Both the position numbers and the translations under genes were made by a program. A DNA stretch of 64,000 nt, from assembly GCA_963711035.1 (NCBI GenBank), contig CAVQCN010000003.1, positions 124,001 through 188,000 on the forward strand. The letters are read 5' to 3'. Below, one piece after another: positions 7,863 through 16,239 of this stretch. The DNA is from WHTK01 sp963711035 (GTDB lineage: Bacteria > Chloroflexota > Dehalococcoidia > DSTF01 > WHTK01). Numbering within the stretch: the first letter of the stretch is position 1; each line of letters starts with the position of its first letter. A model generated the notes under the pieces. It searched no databases and was not told the origin of the DNA. It saw only the letters and a program-made list of their open reading frames with translations.

Positions 7863-8345
7863 ATGTTCAGCGTCAGACGTCTCAATCACGCCGTACTCTT
7901 CGTTGCCGATGTCGAGCGCTCGGCAACGTTCTACCAGGCCGCGTTGGGCTTCGAGGAGGTTGAGCGTATGGGCGACGCCGCCGTCTTCATGCGCGCCGCC
8001 GGCTCCGGCAACCACCACGACCTCGCCGTCATGCGCGCCGGCAGCGCGACCCCGCATCGGACCGGCAACGTCGGCCTCTATCACCTTGCCTGGCAGGTTG
8101 ACACGATCGAAGACCTGGTCAACGCCGCGATCACTCTTTCAGAGAGCAATGCGCTGGTCGGCATGAGCGACCACGGCGTCTCGAAGTCGCTCTACGCGCG
8201 CGACCCAGACGGCATCGAGTTCGAGGTCATGTTTGCGGTGCCGCGTGAAGCCTGGGGCGACTTTGAAAAACACGGAGTGACACAGCCGCTGGATCTGCGG
8301 CGCGAACTCGATCGCTTCGGCGCGGCCAGCTCAGCCTCGAGCTAA
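7863..8345 (+). CDS. VOC family (glyoxalase/dioxygenase-fold) protein
   Basis: The ATG at 7863 is preceded by GAGGTGATC, a good ribosome-binding site, and gives 160 residues. The sequence has the VOC pattern: RLNHAVLFVADVERSATFY at the N-terminus, GLYHLAWQVDTIEDL at the second metal-binding strand and DPDGIEFEVMF with the metal-ligand Glu. It resembles catechol-2,3-dioxygenase-like or biphenyl-2,3-diol dioxygenase-like single-module members. The likely metal ligands are His8, His78 and the late Glu. Substrate cannot be told. It follows hisI by 37 bases and may be co-transcribed. Confidence 0.85.
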   Translation: MFSVRRLNHAVLFVADVERSATFYQAALGFEEVERMGDAAVFMRAAGSGNHHDLAVMRAGSATPHRTGNVGLYHLAWQVDTIEDLVNAAITLSESNALVGMSDHGVSKSLYARDPDGIEFEVMFAVPREAWGDFEKHGVTQPLDLRRELDRFGAASSASS

Positions 8346-8359
8346 CTTGGGTTCGTCTC

Positions 8360-8875
8360 TCAGGGATAAACGATGACGCTGTGCACGTCGTAGCCGGTCA
8401 GACGGCTGCGGCCCTCGAGGCCCTCCAACTCGATCAGGAACGCTAACCCGGTCACCTCGGCGCCGAGCATTTCGACGAGCTGCGCCGCCGCGGCGGCCGT
8501 GCCGCCCGTCGCCAGCAGGTCATCGATGATGACGACGCGTTGGCCGCGCTGCAGTGCGTCGGCGTGGATGTCGAGCTGACCACCGCCGTACTCGAGCGAG
8601 TACTCCACGCTCATGCGCTCGGCCGGGAGCTTTCCCGGCTTGCGGACCGGCACAAAGGGCAGACGCAGCGCCTGCGCGATCGGCGTCCCAAACAGGAAGC
8701 CTCGCGACTCGATGCCCACGACGGCATCGGCGTTGCGGCCGGCAACGTACCGCTGCATGGCGACCAGGGCGTGCTCGAAGGCGGCGGCGTTCTGCAGGAT
8801 CGGCGTGATATCGCGGAAGAGGACGCCGGGTTGGGGAAAGTCCGGCACTTCTCTCACCAATGTCTTGAGGTCCAT
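8360..8875 (-). CDS. apt: Adenine phosphoribosyltransferase
   Basis: The 171-residue protein has the normal Apt length and motifs: VPDFPQPGVLFRDITP at the N-terminus, GIESRGFLFG, and the PRPP-binding VVIIDDLLATGGTA. It converts adenine and PRPP to AMP in purine salvage in the cytoplasm. A GGAG ribosome-binding site lies 7 bases upstream of the ATG. It converges with the VOC gene, 14 bases from its end. Confidence 0.95.
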   Translation of the reverse strand: MDLKTLVREVPDFPQPGVLFRDITPILQNAAAFEHALVAMQRYVAGRNADAVVGIESRGFLFGTPIAQALRLPFVPVRKPGKLPAERMSVEYSLEYGGGQLDIHADALQRGQRVVIIDDLLATGGTAAAAAQLVEMLGAEVTGLAFLIELEGLEGRSRLTGYDVHSVIVYP

Positions 8876-9105
8876 TGCGTCTCCAGGAGCAGGGAAAACG
8901 GAACCGGGAACACGAGCTGTGGGACGGTCCTTGTTCCAAGTCTCAGCCTACCACGCGCTCGCGGCCAGTTGCCGAAAGCTGACCGCTGAAGCCTGAGGGC
9001 TGGGGCCCACTCCGGAAACATGCTCTTAACTTGCTGCTAGGTCGATTGATACCTGCTCGTAACATACCCGGCCTACCCTTAGCGAGAGTGGAGGTTGGCA
9101 GAGAG

Positions 9106-9468
9106 ATGAACCTGGACGCGGCTGAACGTGAGCCAGAAGACCAACCTGAGATCATCACCCTCGGCAACCTGACCCTGAACCTCAGCAGTTTTCGCCTCAC
9201 CCTCGATGGCGAGTTGGTTGACCTCACCTACCACGAAATGGAGCTGCTGCGCCTGCTCTTCGCCCAGCCGGGCCGCATCATCAGCTACGCTGCGCTGGCC
9301 GAGGCGCTCTGGGACAACTCCACCCACTCTTCCATCCGGCACCTCAACGTGTTGGTGCACCGCCTGCGGATGAAGCTGGCGGGTGCCCAGCCCTACGTCA
9401 TCGAAACAGTGCGTGGTCGCGGCTACGGCCTGTTGCTGGCGCGCGAAGCGGAGCGCTCTGCGTCCTAG
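9106..9468 (+). CDS. Stand-alone OmpR/PhoB-type winged-helix DNA-binding protein
   Basis: From ATG 9106 the product has 120 residues. It is a single trans-regulatory C-terminal domain: LTYHEMELLRLLFAQPGRIISYAALAEALW forms the start of the winged helix, SSIRHLNVLVHRLRMKLAG the recognition helix region and VIETVRGRGYGLLL the wing. There is no receiver domain, although the frame is open upstream to 9031. It may act as an orphan regulator or be activated by a partner. An acidic segment of about 20 residues precedes the domain. Confidence 0.85.
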   Translation: MNLDAAEREPEDQPEIITLGNLTLNLSSFRLTLDGELVDLTYHEMELLRLLFAQPGRIISYAALAEALWDNSTHSSIRHLNVLVHRLRMKLAGAQPYVIETVRGRGYGLLLAREAERSAS

Positions 9469-9564
9469 GGACCAGCGTCCTGCGCAACCTGCGTGGAACT
9501 CAAGGCAAGGTGGAGCCGGTTCGTGACCGCCCGGAGTGCTGGTGCTGGCCGATATGATCCCCGG

Positions 9565-10185
9565 CTATGTCAGGCCTGTTAGCCACGCCGATACACCGTC
9601 GCAGATCCGTCTGTAGACGTCTTCGCGGCTGCCGTTGCCGTCGATCTCCAGCAGCGTGCCCACGAAGCGCCCGTCTTCGATGGCGATGCGGTACTGACGT
9701 AACGTCGCTTTGAGGCGGTCCAATCCTTCAAAGCGCTCCGGGTTGGCGCCGCGGGCGCGGATGCGCTCCATGCAGATCGCCGGGTCCGTATCGATAAAGA
9801 TCGTCAGGTCGGGCTCGAAGGCGCGGGCGTTGATCGAGTGCAGCCATTCGACGTCCATGCCGTCGCTTCCCTGATAGGCGATCGAGGAGAGCACGTAGCG
9901 GTCGGAAAGCACCCAGCGTCCCGACTCCAGCGTCTCGCGCACGCCGCCGGCGCGCTCGAGGTGATCGATGCGGTCGGTGGCGAAGGCGAGAGCAAGCGCC
10001 GCCGGACTGGCTGCGACGTCGCCAACCAAGATCTGCCGGATCAGCGATCCGAACGGGCCGGTAGACGGCTCCCGCGTCGTTTCGACGTCGATTCCTTGCT
10101 CTCGCAGCCAGGCTGCCAGCAGTTCGAGCTGCGTCGACGTGCCGGCGCCGTCCAGCCCCTCGAAGACGATGAAGCGGCCGGTCAC
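9565..10185 (-). CDS. tmk: Thymidylate kinase
   Basis: The 206-residue protein starts at GTG 10185 and has the dTMP kinase P-loop FEGLDGAGTSTQ, the DR(Y) motif in LSDRYVLSSIAYQG and the conserved E-x-T-REP segment (TTREPSTGPFG). It phosphorylates dTMP to dTDP. Length and motif order fit the family. It lies downstream of the rhodanese gene on the same strand, separated by a repeat-rich spacer. Confidence 0.93.
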   Translation of the reverse strand: MTGRFIVFEGLDGAGTSTQLELLAAWLREQGIDVETTREPSTGPFGSLIRQILVGDVAASPAALALAFATDRIDHLERAGGVRETLESGRWVLSDRYVLSSIAYQGSDGMDVEWLHSINARAFEPDLTIFIDTDPAICMERIRARGANPERFEGLDRLKATLRQYRIAIEDGRFVGTLLEIDGNGSREDVYRRICDGVSAWLTGLT

Positions 10186-10189
10186 GATG

Positions 10190-10286
10190 ACAGGGAACAG
10201 GGAACAGGGGACAAGGAACAGGGGCTGGAGAACAGAGAACGGGCATACCCGTTCTCTTGTTCCCCGTTCCCGGTTCCCTTTTCCTT
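10190..10286. repeat. GGGAACA-type degenerate repeat with hairpin
   Basis: The spacer between the rhodanese gene and tmk consists of near-tandem GGGAACAGGGAACAGG words on the left and their complement (TTCCCCGTTCCCGGTTCCC) on the right, so it forms a long imperfect inverted repeat. A perfect 10-bp hairpin (AGAGAACGGG, loop CATA) lies at 10234-10257. Related words recur at 11145-11177 and, weakly, at 8885-8905. This looks like a dispersed intergenic repeat family; it may also act as an RNA stability or termination element. Confidence 0.6.
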
Positions 10287-11109
10287 AGTCGATGACGATT
10301 GGCGTGTCGTCGCGGTTGCCCCAGTCACGGAAGGAGCCATCGTAGTTGCGCACGCGGCCGTAGCCGAGCAGCGTCAGGGTCATCGCCATCTGCGCCGCCC
10401 GGATGCCGCCCTGGCACATGGTGACAATCTCCTTGTCGGGCGTGACTCCGGCCTTCTCGAACATGGCGCGCAGGTCGTCGGCGGACTTGATCTTGCGCTC
10501 GCCGGCCGGCTCGACGTTGTTCACCCACTCGATGTGTACCGCGCCGGGCATGTGACCGGCACGTTTGTTGCCACGGTTGTTTGTGCCCGCCCACTCCTCG
10601 TCCGTGCGTACGTCCAGCAGGACGATGTCGGGGCGCTTCATCTCGGCCATGATGTACTCGGCTGTGGCGCGCATCGATTCGTTCGCTTTCGGCGTGAAGC
10701 TGGCACGCGGCGGCGACACCGTCTCCATCGTCATCGGCCGTCCCTCTTTGAGCCAGCGGTCCCAGCCGCCGTTGAGGATGCGAACCTTGGGATGGCCGTA
10801 GTAGTTCAGGCACCACCAGAGGCGGGCGGCGTACAGCGAGCCTGACGCATCGTAAGCCAGCACTTCGGTGTCGTCGCCGATGCCGAGGCTGGCCATCGTC
10901 TCGGCGAAGGTACCCGGCTCCATGACGAAGCGCAGGTCGTTGCCTTCCTTGTAGTAGTGATGGCCGCGATAGACCGCGGCGCCGGGGATGTGGGCCCGCA
11001 GGTATTGATCCGGTACGTCGCAGTCCATGATGCGCACGTTCGGGTCAGCCATGCGCGACTGGAACTCGTCGGGTTCGATGAGCATCTCGGGTTTGGCGTA
11101 GCCGGCCAT
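10285..11109 (-). CDS. Tandem rhodanese sulfurtransferase
   Basis: The 274-residue protein has two rhodanese domains: an inactive N-terminal one (residues about 10-125) and a catalytic C-terminal one with the loop CQGGIRA, whose Cys carries the persulfide. Such enzymes transfer sulfane sulfur from thiosulfate or 3-mercaptopyruvate to an acceptor. The loop is neither the classical CRKGV nor CGSGV type, so the donor is open. An AAGGAGG ribosome-binding site precedes the ATG. The E1 enzyme at 60790-61905 lacks its own rhodanese domain, so this protein is one candidate sulfur donor. Confidence 0.9.
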   Translation of the reverse strand: MAGYAKPEMLIEPDEFQSRMADPNVRIMDCDVPDQYLRAHIPGAAVYRGHHYYKEGNDLRFVMEPGTFAETMASLGIGDDTEVLAYDASGSLYAARLWWCLNYYGHPKVRILNGGWDRWLKEGRPMTMETVSPPRASFTPKANESMRATAEYIMAEMKRPDIVLLDVRTDEEWAGTNNRGNKRAGHMPGAVHIEWVNNVEPAGERKIKSADDLRAMFEKAGVTPDKEIVTMCQGGIRAAQMAMTLTLLGYGRVRNYDGSFRDWGNRDDTPIVID

Positions 11110-11144
11110 ATGAGGTCCACCTCCTTCGCGCGCTTAGCTTAGAC

Positions 11145-11177
11145 CAGGGAACCTGGAACAGGGAACAAGGAACGGGG
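11145..11177. repeat. GGGAACA-type repeat
   Basis: The words GGGAACCTGGAACAGGG and AACAAGGAACGGGG stand between the D,D-carboxypeptidase and rhodanese genes. They match the repeat family at 10190-10286. Confidence 0.5.
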
Positions 11178-11198
11178 TCGCGCGTGGGATGCAATCCC

Positions 11199-12415
11199 TC
11201 AGAAGCGGGTGAGACGCCAGAAGAAGCCTGCGTTCGGCAGGTCGTCCTTGAGCGCGATCGCCACGCTCTGCTGCTGCTCGCCGACGCTGACGTTGAGTGT
11301 GCCGACCTCGTCGCCGGCTTTGAGCGGCGCCTTCACGTCGTCGAAGTCGATGCTGCTGCGCATGGCCATGCCCGGCCAATAGATCATGGAGACGTCCTGC
11401 GTCGCGATGACGTCGACCGGGTCGCCCCAGGGCGAGTCGAAGCTGGCGACGACGTCGCCCTGGTGGACGACGACGGTGGTCTGCAGGTTGGCCGCGATGG
11501 CGTCGATCACCTTCACCGTCGCGTCAAAGGCGTGCTGGTGGTCGGCCTGGCCGAATATGGCGCCGATGATCTCGATCTCTTGACCGAGGGCTTGCTTCTT
11601 GGCGGCGAAGACGAGGTTACCGCCCGCCTCCTCCGTGTAACCCGTCTTGATGCCCACGATGCCGTCGGTGCCGAGGACCGCGTTGGTGCTGGGCACGTCA
11701 CCGATGCCTGGTAGCGTCACGTGGTTCATGCCCACGATCTGGGCGAAGACCGGGTTCTGCATCAACGCGCGGGCCAGGATCAACTGATCGGAAGGCGTGC
11801 TTACCGAGCCCGAGTCAAAGCCGCTCGTATCGACGTACGTTGTGCTCGTCATGCCGAGAGACTGCGCCGACGCATTCATCTTGGTTACAAAGGCGGCCTC
11901 GTTGCCCGCATCCCACTGCGCCAGGATTTCGGCGAAGTTGTTGGCGGAGGGAATCAGCATGCCCTCCATCATTTGCAATTGGCTGTAGCTCGTGCCCGCG
12001 GCCACCGGCAGGGTGGATTGGTCTTGCGCAAGGTCCTCCTCGTAGCGGGCCTGATCCGCCGCCGTGAACGTGATGTCTCGGTCCGGACTCGCCTGGGCTT
12101 CAATGGGTGGTCCTGCAGGATGACGTACGCCGTCATCATCTTGGTCACGCTGGCGATGGGCTTCGGTTCGGTCGTGCCGGACGTGGCAATCGGACCGACG
12201 CCTTCGACGGAGACTGTGGCGGCGCCGGCTTCAGGCATCGCTGGCGACGCCGCTTGGCCGAGGGTCGATTGCGCCGGGAAGATGGTCGTCGCCTCGATCG
12301 AGGGCAGGGAGCGGCTCAATTGCAATGCGACGAGCGCAACGACGGGAACGAGCACGATAAGTGCCAGCAGGGGCGTGAAAGGCAGTCTCTGGCGGGGTTC
12401 GTATCGATAGTTCAT
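11199..12415 (-). pseudogene. D-alanyl-D-alanine carboxypeptidase, frameshifted
   Basis: Two frames together encode one S11-family D,D-carboxypeptidase, which trims peptidoglycan stem peptides. The 5' part (11969-12415) has a membrane signal segment (residues 14-32) and the catalytic SxxK as PIASVTKMM at residues 87-94. The 3' part (open as 11199-12005 from a GTG, readable upstream to about 12105) holds ITFTAADQARYEED, the SxN motif in LIPSANNFAE, the KTG motif in GIKTGYTEE and a C-terminal beta domain. The break is near the GGG at 12105-12107; one extra base there would restore HPIEAQ. It is either a homopolymer sequencing error or a fresh mutation, since both halves are otherwise well kept. 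Confidence 0.85.
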
Positions 12416-12697
12416 GAATGGCTGCTCATTCCATTGTGCCGGGTCCGTACCCTACGCCCAAGGCTGCGCAGCCTGGATTCGAGGGCTCCCAGTCCGACTT
12501 CCTTTGATACGACTTCCGCGTTATGAGAATGAGATATGGAATCGCGATGAAAAAACGAGCTTTGTAAAAATCACGTTTCGCGTTTCGATAGACACGATAT
12601 CTGGTTCAGATTACGGACTTCTGGACGAGGATTTAGATAGAGGTTCATAGGTATCGGACCTTGCTGTGTTCAGAAATGCCGAGAGGAGTCGGAGAGA

Positions 12698-13159
12698 ATG
12701 AACCAGAGAATCGCGGTCGTAGCAATCATCATCGCCGCTTTTGCCGCCCTGGTGGCCTTCGCGGGGTCTTCTCAGGCCCAGTACCCGTCTCCGGAGGGGA
12801 ATGTCACGGCCAAGGCGGACAACACCAGTCCGGGCACCAACTCTGACGTCACGTTGACGTGCGAAGTCAAAGATGAGGCCGGTGCGGCAAAGGTGAACGT
12901 CCCTTGCATCTTCAAGATCGAGTCCCAGCCCGGCACCGATGCCAGCCTGGACGCGAAAGTCAGGTTTACTGACGGCAAGGGCATCGCTACCAATGTTCTG
13001 CACACCGGTTCCACCTCGGGCGCGATTGTCATCAGCATGACTTCGGATGTGCTGTCAAGTACGGTCATCGTCCAGGTTGGCGGCGCCCTGCCGCCGGCAG
13101 CGCCTCTGGTGCCGCCGAACACAGGAGACGGTGGACTGGCCTGCACCTCCTGTCGCTAG
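12698..13159 (+). CDS. Secreted Ig-like (Big_1-type) protein
   Basis: The 153-residue product begins with a signal peptide (about residues 1-27, cleavage near SSQA-QYPS) and a GGAGAG ribosome-binding site precedes the ATG. The mature part fits one bacterial Ig-like domain: TSPGTNSDVTLTCEVKDEAG, VNVPCIFKIESQPG and GIATNVLHTGSTSGAIVI, with a likely disulfide between its two cysteines. The end PPNTGDGGLACTSCR recalls an LPxTG sorting site but has no following hydrophobic anchor, so sortase anchoring is unlikely. It stands just before the polysaccharide locus. Confidence 0.7.
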   Translation: MNQRIAVVAIIIAAFAALVAFAGSSQAQYPSPEGNVTAKADNTSPGTNSDVTLTCEVKDEAGAAKVNVPCIFKIESQPGTDASLDAKVRFTDGKGIATNVLHTGSTSGAIVISMTSDVLSSTVIVQVGGALPPAAPLVPPNTGDGGLACTSCR

Positions 13160-13190
13160 GTATGCACGTCTAGATAACTGAGGCTCGTCC

Positions 13191-13956
13191 ATGGCAATCC
13201 GACGAGAAACCTCCGCCCAACTCGTCGACGGATGGGCGGAGGGGGATGAAGCTGATCTCCACGCACTGACGCGGCAAGAGGCCGCCGCGGCTGGAGTCTT
13301 CTCCACGCCGTCGTATTCTGCCGAGGCTGCCACCCGAGGAGGGTTCTACCGCCGTCGAGGCAAACGCGTCCTCGATCTCGCGCTGGGCATACCGCTGGCT
13401 TTAGTCGCGCTGCCAATCGTGGTTGCCAGCGCCGCCGCCGTACTGATCACGTCGGGCCGCCCCATCTTCTACAGGGCGACTCGCATTGGTCGGGGTGGCC
13501 GCGAGTTCTCAATGTGGAAGTTGCGTACCATGGTTCCCAACGCGGAGCAGGTGCTGGCGGACTGGCTGGAGCGCAACCCCGAACTCGCCGCCGAGTATCA
13601 GGCCAACTTCAAGCTGCGCGACGATCCTCGCGTTGTGCCCTTCGGACGTTTCCTGCGCCGCACAAGTCTGGATGAGTTGCCTCAACTCCTCAACGTCCTG
13701 CGCGGCGATATGTCGCTCGTCGGGCCGCGTCCTTACTTCGACCACGAGCTCGAGCCCTTTCCGGCTACCCGCATCGTCGATTATTGATGTGCGGCCTGGT
13801 CTTACTGGGCCGTGGCAGGTACGAGGACGCAACGCTTTGGCGCCTTCGACCCGGATGTTCCTGGACCGAAGGTACGTCAACACGTATAGCCTGAGTTCAG
13901 ACATACGCTATCTCCTCTCGACAGTGCGCTGCCTCTCGCGCCCGGATGGACTCTAA
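13191..13956 (+). pseudogene. Initiating sugar-phosphate transferase (WbaP/ExoY-like), frameshifted
   Basis: The first frame (13191-13787, 198 residues) has a basic leader, one membrane helix (residues 63-88) and the catalytic core of bacterial sugar transferases: GRPIFYRATRIGRGG, MWKLRTM, DDPRVVPFGRFLRRTSLDELPQ and LVGPRPYFDHEL. It then hits a stop. The expected ending continues in another frame to TAA 13954 (DVRPGLTGPWQVRGRN). Near 13776-13785 the bases GATTATTGAT suggest a small insertion. Such enzymes load the first sugar phosphate on undecaprenyl phosphate, starting the polymer made by the genes that follow. Confidence 0.82.
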
Positions 13957-15217
13957 CCGGGTGAGAGTGCTCCTCATCGGCATCAACTACGCGCCGGAAG
14001 AGTCCGGCAATGCGCCCTACACGACGGGTCTCGCCGAGCACCTGGTGGAGCAGGGCCACGATGTCGATGTGCTGACGGGCTTGCCTCATTACCCGAGTTG
14101 GCGCCCGCACGCAAACCTGGGTCATGGCTCCACAGAGCTGAACGGTGTCCGCGTACACCGGCGCTGGCACTACATACCGGAGAGACACTCGGCACTGCGC
14201 CGGGGGCTCTATGAGGCGTCGTTTCTTGGTAGTGCGGCCTTGATGCGTGGCCTGCAGAGGCCGGATGCCATCGTTGGCGTCATACCAAGCATCAGCGACG
14301 GCGTTCTCGCGCGCGTTGCCGCCCGGCGCTTCGATGTGCCCTACGGCCTCCTGTTCCAGGACCTCATGGGGCGTGCGGCGGGTCAGAGCGGCATCGCCGG
14401 CGGCGGCTCTGTCGAAGGCCTCGTACGTCGGAGCGAAGGCTGGATCGCGCGCGGCGCTGCCAGCGTTGCGGTCGTAGCCGAGGGTTTCCGGCCATACCTC
14501 GAGTCCCTTGGCGTGGCGAGCGAGTCGATCCACAGGGTACGCAACTGGACGCATGTTCCCGAGCCGGATACCGAACGAGTCGTCGTGCGGGAGTCCCTAG
14601 GCTGGCCCGGGGACGCGTTCGTGTGTCTGCACGCCGGCAACATGGGCCACAAGCAGGGCCTCGAAACCGTAATCGAGGCGGCGCGACTGGCCAGCGAGAA
14701 GGTGCCGGAACTGCGTTTCGTGCTCATGGGCGACGGCAACCAGCGCGCCGTTCTCGAGGCAGCGGCTGCCCGCTACGACCTGGCTAACCTGCAGTTCCTG
14801 CCGCCGCAGTCCGACCCGGCTTACGCCAGCGCCCTGGCAGCGGCTGACGCTTTGCTGCTCAGCCTCAACCCTCAGGTAACCGACATGGCGTTTCCGTCCA
14901 AAGTCGGTTCGTACGTCGCCGCCAGCAACCCCATCGTCGCCAGCGTCTCGCCTCAGAGCGAGATCGGTAAAGAGCTGGAAAATCACGCCGCGGCCCTCAT
15001 GGTTCAGCCCGGTTCTTCCGAAGATCTCTTAGAAGGAATTATCCGGCTCGCCTCGGATGAAGTTCTGCGCAGACGCCTGGTGAACGCGGCACAGGAATAC
15101 GGCCGTACTGCCTTCGCCAGGGACGCCGCGCTGCAAGAGCTCGAAAGCTTCATCTACGGCATCGCCGGTATGCCCGAGCCCGTCGAGCGGGGGAGGGAGG
15201 CACTGGAGGCCGCTTGA
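13946..15217 (+). CDS. GT4 glycosyltransferase (WcaI/WbuB-like)
   Basis: The 423-residue protein has a GT-B fold. The N-terminal domain starts VRVLLIGINYAPEESGNAPY, the pattern of WcaI/WbuB fucosyl- or fucosamine-transferases. The C-terminal domain has HAGNMGHKQGLETVIEAA and FPSKVGSYVAASNPIVASV, the nucleotide-sugar binding segment. It likely transfers a sugar to the lipid-linked precursor at the cytoplasmic membrane. It overlaps the restored frame of the sugar transferase by 11 bases and the gmd start as TGATG. Confidence 0.88.
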   Translation: MDSNRVRVLLIGINYAPEESGNAPYTTGLAEHLVEQGHDVDVLTGLPHYPSWRPHANLGHGSTELNGVRVHRRWHYIPERHSALRRGLYEASFLGSAALMRGLQRPDAIVGVIPSISDGVLARVAARRFDVPYGLLFQDLMGRAAGQSGIAGGGSVEGLVRRSEGWIARGAASVAVVAEGFRPYLESLGVASESIHRVRNWTHVPEPDTERVVVRESLGWPGDAFVCLHAGNMGHKQGLETVIEAARLASEKVPELRFVLMGDGNQRAVLEAAAARYDLANLQFLPPQSDPAYASALAAADALLLSLNPQVTDMAFPSKVGSYVAASNPIVASVSPQSEIGKELENHAAALMVQPGSSEDLLEGIIRLASDEVLRRRLVNAAQEYGRTAFARDAALQELESFIYGIAGMPEPVERGREALEAA

Positions 15218-16239
15218 TGCGCAAAGCCCTTATTACCGGCGTAACAGGACAGGACGGCTCTTATCTGGCCGAGCTGCTGCTCGACAAGGGCTACGAGGTG
15301 CACGGCACCGTACGCCGGTCCAGCAGCTTCAACACTGAGCGCGTTGACCATCTCTACCGCGACCCCCACGAAGAGGGCGTCCGGTTCTTTCTCCACTTCG
15401 TCGACATGAACGACCCGCTCTCGCTGGTGCGACTCCTGGAGCACGTGCAGCCGGACGAGCTGTACAACCTTGCGGCGCAGAGCCACGTCCGCCTCAGCTT
15501 CGACATGCCGGAGTACACGGCTGAAACCGTGGCGCTCGGCACGTTGCGCCTACTGGAAGCCTTGCGGGAGGAGCGCTACCCGACGCGGTTCTACCAGGCC
15601 GGCAGCAGCGAGATGTTCGGCAGCATGCCGGCGCCGCAGTCCGAGACGACGGAGTTCCGTCCCCAGAGCCCGTACGCCGCCGCGAAGGCTATGGCCCACT
15701 GGCTGACGGTGCAGTACCGCCAAGGCTACGGCCTCTTTGCCTGCAACGGCATCCTCTTCAACCACGAATCGCCTCGCCGCGGCGGCACCTTCGTCACCCG
15801 CAAGGTGACGAGTACGGTCGCCAGTATCGTCGCTGGCAAGCAGGATGCCCTCTTCCTCGGCAACATCACCGCCAAGCGCGACTGGGGTTACGCGCCCGAG
15901 TTTGTCGAGGCCATGTGGCGCATGCTGCAGGCCGACGAGCCGGACGACTACGTAATCGCGACCGGCGAAACGCATTCCGTCGAGGAGCTGATCGACACGG
16001 CCTTCACCCTGGTGGGCCTCGATTGGCGCAAGTACCTTCGCTTCGACGAGCGATATGTGCGCCCCAACGAGGTCGACGAGCTGTGCGGCGACGCCACGAA
16101 GGCACGAGAGAAGCTCGGCTGGCAACCAAAGACCACCTTCAAGCAGCTCATCCAGATCATGCTGGAGCACGACCTGCGGGCCGAAGGCATCGACCCGGCG
16201 TCGGTGCTTACGGTCCCGGCGTTGCAGGAGGCAGCCTGA
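15217..16239 (+). CDS. gmd: GDP-mannose 4,6-dehydratase
   Basis: The 340-residue protein has the SDR nucleotide-binding ITGVTGQDGSYLAELL, the GTVRRSSSFNTERVDHLY signature of Gmd, the catalytic QAGSSEMFG with SPYAAAKAMAHW (Tyr-x-x-x-Lys) and NHESPRRGGTFVTRK, diagnostic of GDP-mannose dehydratases. It makes GDP-4-keto-6-deoxymannose, the substrate of the next enzyme. ATG 15217 overlaps the previous stop as TGATG. Confidence 0.96.
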   Translation: MRKALITGVTGQDGSYLAELLLDKGYEVHGTVRRSSSFNTERVDHLYRDPHEEGVRFFLHFVDMNDPLSLVRLLEHVQPDELYNLAAQSHVRLSFDMPEYTAETVALGTLRLLEALREERYPTRFYQAGSSEMFGSMPAPQSETTEFRPQSPYAAAKAMAHWLTVQYRQGYGLFACNGILFNHESPRRGGTFVTRKVTSTVASIVAGKQDALFLGNITAKRDWGYAPEFVEAMWRMLQADEPDDYVIATGETHSVEELIDTAFTLVGLDWRKYLRFDERYVRPNEVDELCGDATKAREKLGWQPKTTFKQLIQIMLEHDLRAEGIDPASVLTVPALQEAA

